DNA of 64,000 nt, from positions 1-64,000 of the forward strand of contig NZ_FRBE01000008.1 in assembly GCF_900142535.1 (NCBI RefSeq). Direction: 5' to 3'. Numbering within the stretch: the first letter of the stretch is position 1; every line of letters starts with the position of its first letter. Of this stretch, positions 58,042-64,000 are shown piece after piece. A program made the translations under genes and the position numbers. The notes beneath the pieces are model-generated. The model was not told where the DNA came from and made no database searches. It saw only the letters and a program-made list of their open reading frames with translations. The DNA comes from Fibrobacter sp. UWEL. Lineage in GTDB: Bacteria > Fibrobacterota > Fibrobacteria > Fibrobacterales > Fibrobacteraceae.

Positions 58042-59127
58042 TTATCCTATTTCCCCGAAGAATGTATCTGCTAGTAAGGCGCGGAAGGCGTGGATGCGGT
58101 CTGCGTTTGCTTCCCGATGGGGGTAGGTGAAGTTGCTGAGCAGTACTACGGCGGCGCCGCGGTCGGGGTCGGCGACGATGCTTGCCCCGGTAAAGCCCGT
58201 CTTTCCAAATGTGCGGGGAGAGATTTTTGTTCCCATAAATTTCGGGGCGTTCAGTTCCCAGCCAAGAGCGGTGCAGTCGCCGGCGGCACCGGCGGGACAG
58301 CTCCCATAGGCGGGATTCATAAAGGCGTTGGTGCTGGCCAACTGCAGGATTCCTGCAGGGGCGACGCGGATGCCCTCGCTGGACACGCCATCATTGAGCA
58401 TCATCTGGACGAACTTCAACAGGTCGGGAACGCAGCTGAACATGCCTGCGCTGCCTACCGGAAATAGCTGGCGTAATACCCAGGCGCTTTCGTCGTGAAT
58501 TTCCCCCTGGATTTCGCGATTTCTAAAGGCGCACATTTCCGTCGGGGAGATTTCCTCTTTGGGAATCCTATTGAAGTCCCTAGTCAGCGGGTCCCAGCCG
58601 GAGCGGTTCATGCCCAGCGGGTCAAAAAAATACTGGCGGCCTTGTTCCTGCAGTGTCATTCCGGTAATTCGGTCCAGGATCATGCCCAGCAACACGCTGG
58701 CGGGATTGCCGTAATTGAATGCGTCCCCGGGGGCTTTTTCAAACTGGTACGTGTACAGCGCGTTGAGAATTCCCTCCGGCGGTAGCGTGCGCAAGGTCTT
58801 CATGGGAACGCGATAGTCCAGGCTGTGAGTCAGCAGGTGAAAAATGCGGATGTCGTCACGATAGTTTGTCTGTAATTCGGGAATGAAGTCCACGACCTTG
58901 CTGTCTACGGAAAGTTTCCCCTCCAGGATATAACGGAGGGCCAGCGTGGACGTGGGGCATACTTTCGTAAGGCTTGCGATATCGAACACCGTATTCTCGG
59001 GGGTGTTCAGGGTTACAAGCTTTTTTGTGCCGTCGGGGAGGATAAATCCGGCTACGGCCTTGTTGAAAACGCCCTCGTTTTCGGCATTTTTCAGCAGTTT
59101 TACAATTTCGGAATCGTTAAACATCAT
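58042..59127 (-). CDS. Class C beta-lactamase-like serine hydrolase
   Basis: 361 residues without a clear signal peptide. Motifs of the beta-lactamase/PBP4* superfamily: FDIASLTKVCPTS (S-x-x-K nucleophile near residue 52), the Tyr-x-Asn motif as FNYGNPASVLLG near 138, and FGKTGFTGAS (K-T-G) near 311. Family members are esterases, D-aminopeptidases or peptidoglycan hydrolases; true beta-lactamase activity is uncommon outside AmpC. The lack of a signal peptide suggests a cytoplasmic esterase or peptidase. Stands alone between convergent and divergent neighbours. Confidence 0.85.
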   Translation of the reverse strand: MMFNDSEIVKLLKNAENEGVFNKAVAGFILPDGTKKLVTLNTPENTVFDIASLTKVCPTSTLALRYILEGKLSVDSKVVDFIPELQTNYRDDIRIFHLLTHSLDYRVPMKTLRTLPPEGILNALYTYQFEKAPGDAFNYGNPASVLLGMILDRITGMTLQEQGRQYFFDPLGMNRSGWDPLTRDFNRIPKEEISPTEMCAFRNREIQGEIHDESAWVLRQLFPVGSAGMFSCVPDLLKFVQMMLNDGVSSEGIRVAPAGILQLASTNAFMNPAYGSCPAGAAGDCTALGWELNAPKFMGTKISPRTFGKTGFTGASIVADPDRGAAVVLLSNFTYPHREANADRIHAFRALLADTFFGEIG

Positions 59128-59266
59128 GGTCTAAATATAAAACTTATGGACGGCGGGGGCAAACGCCTAAATATGGCGAAAATATGGGGAATTCGCCGGT
59201 TTGTAAAAATAGGGAAATGTATCAAAAAACTTATATTATGCTTGTAAAACGTATGGAGAATAGAAA

Positions 59267-60685
59267 ATGAGCAACGGTGGAAAGACCATCCTGGTTGTAG
59301 ACGATGACAACATGTCCTTAAAGATGACTGAACTGATTGTTCAGGAAAACGGCTATAAGGTCGTTACTGCTGATTCTGGGGAAAAGGCCCTGGAAATTCT
59401 TCGTCAGGGTGGAATAGACCTAGTTCTTCTGGATATTGAAATGCCCGGCATGAGCGGCATCGAGACATTGGAAGCTATTCGTGCCGATCAGCAGCTGAAG
59501 GACGTGAAGGTCATCTTCCTGACGGTGATGATGGTGGAATTTTACAAGCAGGAAGCCACTCGCCTGGGTGCTTCTGATTTCGTGCAGAAGCCTGTGCTGC
59601 CTGTGGAACTGGTTTCCCGAATATCCAAGGTTCTCCGTGCTAGCGAAAAGCAGCGCATCCTGGTGGTGGACGATGACTCCATGAACCTGCGCTTTGCCAA
59701 GCGTATGCTGGGCGATCACTACGAAATCTCCTGCGTCTCCTCCGGTAGTGAAGCTCTTGCGACCATTAGCGGCTTTATGCCACACCTTGCCCTGTTGGAC
59801 CTCCATATGCCGGAAATGAACGGCTATGAACTCCTTGCTGAAATCAGAAAGATTCCTCAGTTCGAAGACCTGCCGGTAGTGTTCCTTACGGCAGACAATG
59901 ACCGCGAAACGGAAATTCAGGTGTTCAAGGCTGGCGCCCTGGACTACATCCAGAAACCTTTCATCGCGGACGTGGTGCTCCATCGCCTGAACCGCATTCT
60001 GGACCTGAAGAGACTTCAGTCTTCCCTTCAGGATGAAGTGGAAAAGCAGACTGCGGAACTTTCCGAAAGCCGCCGCAAGGTAACGAACCTTTCTCTCCAG
60101 GTGGTGACGACTTTGGCAAGCACCATCGATGCTAAGGACAAGTACACCAACGGTCACTCCATTCGTGTGGCCAAGTATTCCCGTGAACTTGGACGACGCA
60201 TGGGCAAGACTCCCCAGGAACTGGAAGAGATTTACTTCATCGCCATGCTTCATGATATTGGTAAGATCGGTATTCCCGATGCGATCATCAATAAGACTAG
60301 CAAGCTGACGGATGATGAATACAATACCATCAAGACCCATCCGGGAATTGGTGCTGAAATTTTGAAGAACATTTCCGAAATGCCCAACATGGAAATTGGT
60401 GCTCACTGGCACCATGAACGTTACGATGGCCGCGGCTACCCCGATGGCCTGAAGGGAACGGAAATTCCTGAAATCGCTCGAATCATTGCAGTGGCGGATG
60501 CTTATGACGCCATGACCTCTCGCCGAAGCTACCGTAGCGCTCTTCCCCAGGAAGTGGTCCGCGGTGAAATCGAGAAGGGCAAGGGCCTGCAGTTTGATCC
60601 CCAGATCGCGGACAATATGCTGGACATGATCGACGATGACAAGAATTATTCCATGAGAGACGAGGGCAACTATGGAACCTTCTAA
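59267..60685 (+). CDS. Response regulator with two receiver domains and HD-GYP output
   Basis: 472 residues. REC1 (~6-120) has VVDDDNMSLK and LVLLDIEMPGMSG with the phospho-Asp. REC2 (~132-250) has LVVDDDSMNLRFA and LALLDLHMPEMNG. A coiled linker follows, then HD-GYP (~285-460) with MLHDIGKIGIPD, HPGIGAEIL, HWHHERYDGRGYPDGLKG. HD-GYP proteins break down cyclic di-GMP. Two phospho-acceptors suggest input from two kinases, probably the two encoded downstream. GGAG precedes the ATG. Overlaps the hybrid kinase gene by 14 nt. Confidence 0.94.
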   Translation: MSNGGKTILVVDDDNMSLKMTELIVQENGYKVVTADSGEKALEILRQGGIDLVLLDIEMPGMSGIETLEAIRADQQLKDVKVIFLTVMMVEFYKQEATRLGASDFVQKPVLPVELVSRISKVLRASEKQRILVVDDDSMNLRFAKRMLGDHYEISCVSSGSEALATISGFMPHLALLDLHMPEMNGYELLAEIRKIPQFEDLPVVFLTADNDRETEIQVFKAGALDYIQKPFIADVVLHRLNRILDLKRLQSSLQDEVEKQTAELSESRRKVTNLSLQVVTTLASTIDAKDKYTNGHSIRVAKYSRELGRRMGKTPQELEEIYFIAMLHDIGKIGIPDAIINKTSKLTDDEYNTIKTHPGIGAEILKNISEMPNMEIGAHWHHERYDGRGYPDGLKGTEIPEIARIIAVADAYDAMTSRRSYRSALPQEVVRGEIEKGKGLQFDPQIADNMLDMIDDDKNYSMRDEGNYGTF

Positions 60686-62954
60686 ACAGTCTCTGTTTAA
60701 AAAGTTCATCCGAATTTTCTTTGCTGACGATATTGACATTCAGACTCGAATGTTGAACTTGATGCTGTGGGCGGTTCTCATTGGGGGCCTGCTTATTACA
60801 GTCCTCTTGTTGATTATCGATGGCATTGGCGCTGCTGCGGTGATTCTTGGCTTGCTTGCTTTTGTGAGCCTTGGCATTTTCTTCTCCGTAAAGAAACGTC
60901 CCCAGCTTTCGGGTACCATTGTTACCTGTTCTGCAAACCTGATTTTCTTTCCCATTATTTTCTGCAAACTGGGTGGGCTCCATAGTGGAGTCATCCTATG
61001 GTTCGTGCTGGGATTGATCTTTGCCTTCATTACCCTGCGTGGCGCCTTGAGTTTTGTGGTTTACGGCTTGGGAATTACCGCCCTCTGTGTCTGTATTTTC
61101 CTGCTGGATGGCCATCCCGAGTTTGTTTCCGTAATGCCGGAAGGCTTCTGGATGGAAAATGTCATTCTGTCCCTGGCTATTGTGTCTGCAATTTTCGGCG
61201 CTATCTTTAAGTACCAGAACTATGTGTACGAAAAGCAGAGCCGACTGCTGATGGATCAGGAGAAGAAACTCCGCGAGACCATGGAAGACTTGAAGGTGGC
61301 TAGCCGTGCCAAGTCTGAATTCCTGGCTAACATGAGCCATGAAATCCGTACGCCCATTAACGGCATTCTGGGTATGAACGCCATGCTGTTGAAGGACTGC
61401 AAGGACGACAGCCAGAAAGAATATGCCATGAATATCCATAGCGCAGGTCACACCCTGCTTTCCATCATCAACTCTATTCTGGATATTTCCAAGATTGAGT
61501 CCGGCAAGATGGAACTGCAGCCTGCGGATTATGAACTGTTCTCCGTATTGAATGACTGCTATAACTTGGTGGCCTCTAGAGCGGAAGACAAGGAATTGAA
61601 TTTTAAGCTGGACGTAAATCCCAACCTGCCGTCTGGGCTGTGGGGTGATGAAGTCCGCGTGCGCCAGATTATTAACAACCTGCTCTCCAATGCGGTGAAG
61701 TATACGGAGAAGGGCTTTATCAAGCTGTCTGTGGATTACGAACTGGCCGGAGGGGAAACGGTCTGTGAAAATGGCTCTCGAGTTTACCTGAAGGTCGTGG
61801 TAAGTGACTCCGGTATGGGTATCCGTAGGGAAGACTTGTCCAAGCTGTTCCAGATGTTCCAGCGTATCGACGAGAACCGCAACCGTACGGTGGAAGGTAC
61901 GGGACTTGGCTTGAACCTGACCAAGAAGCTGGTGGAAATGATGGATGGTTTCATCGAGGCGTCCAGTGAATATGGCAAGGGTTCCGTCTTCTCTGTCACG
62001 ATTCCGCAGATTGTGAAGAATACCGACCCCATGGGTGACTTCGCGGAAAAGTATCGTGCATCTATCGCTAGAACGGAAACTCAGAAGAAGGTGTTCATGG
62101 CTCCTGGCCGCCATATTCTGGTGGTGGACGACGTGAAGATGAACCTGAAGGTGGTGGAAGGCCTCCTGAAGGAAACCAAGATCAAGGTGGATACGGTCAA
62201 TAGCGGAAAGCTTGCTTTGGACTTGATCCAGCGCAATCGTTATGACATGATTTATCTGGACCACATGATGCCCGAGATGGATGGTATCGAGACCATGCGC
62301 CTCATGCGTCTGTTGCCTAATAACCTGAACAGGAATACTCCTATCATCATGCTTACGGCCAATGCCGTGATTGGCGCCAAGGAATTCTACCTGAAGGAAG
62401 GTTTCTCCGATTATCTTTCCAAGCCGGTTCGTGAAGCGGACTTGATCGCGTCTTTGAAGAAGTATCTGCCCCAGGAAGCCGTGGTGGTTACAGAATCACC
62501 TGCGGAACCGGTTGCGGAGTCCGTTGTTGCTCCGGTCGCTGCCGAAAAGATGGAAGAGAAAATCCAGAAGGTGGAAGCCAATGTTGCAGCCGGCGGCAGT
62601 ACCGCTTTTGAAAAGCTGAATGCCCTGCCGGATATTGATGCCAAGGCGGGTCTTGAACTGTGCATGAACGATGAAGAATTCTACCTGGAAATGGTGGAAG
62701 AGTTCTGCAATGGTAACAAGATGGCGGATCTGGAAAGACTGTTTGCCGCTAATGATTTGGCGAACTATAGAATTACGGTACATGCTTTGAAGAGTACTTC
62801 GTTGACGATCGGTCTTGCTGAACTTTCTGCTTCGGCAAAGGCGTTGGAGATGGCTTCTGCAAGTAATGATGTGGAATTTGTCAAAAAGAATCACGCTCCG
62901 TTGATGGAAAAGTATGGGCGTATCCTTCAATTGCTGAAAGAGGCTATTTCCTGA
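60672..62954 (+). CDS. Membrane hybrid histidine kinase with receiver and HPt domains
   Basis: 760 residues. Five to six membrane segments (~33-185). A short coil leads to HisKA (FLANMSHEIRTPINGILGM, His near residue 224). HATPase shows IINNLLSNAVKYTEKG, DSGMGIRREDL and GTGLGLNLTKKL. The receiver (~480-600) has LVVDDVKMNLK and MIYLDHMMPEMDG. A Pro/Val/Ala/Glu-rich linker is followed by HPt (~655-755) with TVHALKSTSLTIG. The full phosphorelay in one chain could pass phosphate to the double-REC HD-GYP protein encoded just upstream. The ligand sensed is unknown. The last gene starts 9 nt downstream. Confidence 0.94.
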   Translation: MEPSKQSLFKKFIRIFFADDIDIQTRMLNLMLWAVLIGGLLITVLLLIIDGIGAAAVILGLLAFVSLGIFFSVKKRPQLSGTIVTCSANLIFFPIIFCKLGGLHSGVILWFVLGLIFAFITLRGALSFVVYGLGITALCVCIFLLDGHPEFVSVMPEGFWMENVILSLAIVSAIFGAIFKYQNYVYEKQSRLLMDQEKKLRETMEDLKVASRAKSEFLANMSHEIRTPINGILGMNAMLLKDCKDDSQKEYAMNIHSAGHTLLSIINSILDISKIESGKMELQPADYELFSVLNDCYNLVASRAEDKELNFKLDVNPNLPSGLWGDEVRVRQIINNLLSNAVKYTEKGFIKLSVDYELAGGETVCENGSRVYLKVVVSDSGMGIRREDLSKLFQMFQRIDENRNRTVEGTGLGLNLTKKLVEMMDGFIEASSEYGKGSVFSVTIPQIVKNTDPMGDFAEKYRASIARTETQKKVFMAPGRHILVVDDVKMNLKVVEGLLKETKIKVDTVNSGKLALDLIQRNRYDMIYLDHMMPEMDGIETMRLMRLLPNNLNRNTPIIMLTANAVIGAKEFYLKEGFSDYLSKPVREADLIASLKKYLPQEAVVVTESPAEPVAESVVAPVAAEKMEEKIQKVEANVAAGGSTAFEKLNALPDIDAKAGLELCMNDEEFYLEMVEEFCNGNKMADLERLFAANDLANYRITVHALKSTSLTIGLAELSASAKALEMASASNDVEFVKKNHAPLMEKYGRILQLLKEAIS

Positions 62955-62962
62955 GATTGCAT

Positions 62963-64000
62963 ATGAAGAAGGAAAAGAATAACAGCGAAAGACGTTTTTG
63001 GTTTCAATACCTGGCCATCCTAGTGGTGACGGTGGTATGCCTTGCTTCTGTTACCTGGTTTACATTCAACTCTTTTTCGAGACTGGCGAAGGAAGACGCT
63101 GTTCGCATCGGTCAGAACTCCATCCAGAAGGATGGCGTTGCCCTGAATAATTTCCTCCTGAAGAAGAAGGAACTGCTGGACGTTGCTGCCATCCTCATGG
63201 AATATGAGCTGAAGCAGGAATCTTCTCAGGAATCTATCAAGTCCCTTCTTTACTATGTATCCCAAAGCTACATCGAGGGAACGGACTCCTTGTTCTCCGG
63301 CCTGTATGGCTTTATCAAGGGCGAATACATGGATGGCTTGGGCTGGGTTCCGCCCGAGGGTTACAATCCCTATAAGCGTCCCTGGTATCAGGAAGCGTTC
63401 AAGTCTCGCGGTGGCATTGCCCTTGTTTCTCCTTACGATGATACTCGTACCCACAAGTATGCGGTTTCCCTGTCCAAGCGCCTGTCTGACCGCCAGAGCG
63501 TTCTTTCCATCGATATTGACATGAGCGAAGTTTTTGAAACTTTGGGCAGAGTCCGCAATGGAAGCGATGGCGACTGGATGGTTATTGATGTAAACGGTCT
63601 TGTGGTGGGACACTCCAACGATTCCTTACGCGGTAAGAATTTCCTGAATGCAGAATTCTGGGGAACGCCTCATGAGGAACTTGCCCGTAAGGTGCTCCTG
63701 GCCAACGGGGATGACTTTGAGTTTTCCTTCAAGGGGAAGAACTATATGGTCTTCTCCGACATTGTGTTTGATAACTGGCGCGTGGTGAAACTTTCTGACG
63801 AGACGGTCCTCTTTGAACGTGCTCGCTGGATTCTTGTCCGCAATATCATGGTGTCCGTATTGCTGTTTATCGTGATCGGTATCTTCTGTACGAACAGCTT
63901 CATTAACCGTATCAAGACCCTCCGTTCCAATCGTGCAAAGTCCATCTTCCTTGCCAACATGAGCCATGAAATCCGTACACCGATTAACGGAATCCTGGGC
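62963..64000 (+). CDS. Cache-domain sensor histidine kinase (5' part, cut by window end)
   Basis: 346 codons visible, open to the last base. ATG at 62963 with AGATTGCAT upstream, 9 nt after the hybrid kinase stop. First membrane segment at ~13-35, a periplasmic dCache-like sensor at ~40-290 (GLGWVPPEGYNPYKRPWYQEA, VSLSKRL, WMVIDVNGLVVGHS), second membrane segment ~300-320, then the H-box FLANMSHEIRTPINGILG at the window edge, identical to that of the upstream kinase. Cache sensors of this type bind small extracellular molecules. The partial sequence leaves later domains unknown. Confidence 0.93.
   Translation, partial: MKKEKNNSERRFWFQYLAILVVTVVCLASVTWFTFNSFSRLAKEDAVRIGQNSIQKDGVALNNFLLKKKELLDVAAILMEYELKQESSQESIKSLLYYVSQSYIEGTDSLFSGLYGFIKGEYMDGLGWVPPEGYNPYKRPWYQEAFKSRGGIALVSPYDDTRTHKYAVSLSKRLSDRQSVLSIDIDMSEVFETLGRVRNGSDGDWMVIDVNGLVVGHSNDSLRGKNFLNAEFWGTPHEELARKVLLANGDDFEFSFKGKNYMVFSDIVFDNWRVVKLSDETVLFERARWILVRNIMVSVLLFIVIGIFCTNSFINRIKTLRSNRAKSIFLANMSHEIRTPINGILG

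Overview
The window looks like a chromosomal segment of a Fibrobacter species (Fibrobacterota, Gram-negative, fibrolytic). The evidence is two copies of the Fibrobacter major paralogous (FISUMP) domain behind Ser-rich linkers, secreted GH9 and GH127 enzymes, a CotH-type lipoprotein with a poly-Ser linker, an LPS-export (lpt) operon and HPr kinase without a complete PTS. The only structural RNA gene seen is one tRNA-Ser(GCU). There is no rRNA, CRISPR array or recognisable transposase-type insertion sequence.

Layout. 1-5.4 kb: an AT-rich three-gene cassette (small secreted protein, very large heparinase II/III-like lyase, lipoprotein) bracketed by a perfect 27-bp direct repeat. 5.4-12.1 kb: carbohydrate-active genes (GH9 cellulase, GH127 arabinofuranosidase with a possible sorting domain, DUF4874/DUF4832 protein). 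12.2-16.6 kb: rpe, a Lys/Ala-rich protein fused to a CBM48-like domain behind a near-consensus sigma-54 promoter, and a CotH/lamin-tail lipoprotein. 16.6-21.3 kb: accessory island with a DUF4143 ATPase under three 32-bp phased repeats, a decayed YhcG nuclease remnant, an unrecognised 522-aa protein preceded by a ~310-nt structured leader or RNA with its own promoter, and an intact YhcG-type nuclease behind a terminator-like attenuator. 21.5-32.3 kb: housekeeping genes (lysA, PRPP synthetase-like, nhaA, GIY-YIG protein, TSUP permease, lipoprotein, PBP1A), then tRNA-Ser.

32.7-37.4 kb: two modules, each an Rpn-type PD-(D/E)XK nuclease gene with the same leader hairpin followed by a FISUMP lipoprotein. 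The first FISUMP copy has lost its start region through a deletion between 10-bp repeats. 37.5-44.0 kb: two tiny membrane-anchored proteins and a surface-polymer operon (LtaS-like transferase/sulfatase fold, GT4, TagB/F-like glycerophosphotransferase, flippase). 44.1-49.3 kb: AbrB/PIN toxin-antitoxin pair and a type III restriction-modification system. 49.4-57.9 kb: lptC-lptA-lptB-rpoN, a 948-bp gene-free region with duplicated sequence and six related palindromes, then hpf-hprK-mlaD and a DksA-like gene. 58.0-64.0 kb: serine beta-lactamase-like hydrolase and a signalling operon (double-REC HD-GYP protein, hybrid histidine kinase, and a Cache-domain histidine kinase cut by the window end).

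Best candidates for undescribed biology are the structured RNA/leader with the 522-aa protein (about 18.2-20.2 kb) and the palindrome array between rpoN and hpf (54.47-54.83 kb). Next are the sigma-54-driven AK-rich CBM48 protein, the shared leader of the two Rpn nucleases, and a dispersed 27-28-bp repeat that also occurs in frame inside FISUMP linkers. Families were assigned from motifs read by eye; no database search was possible.
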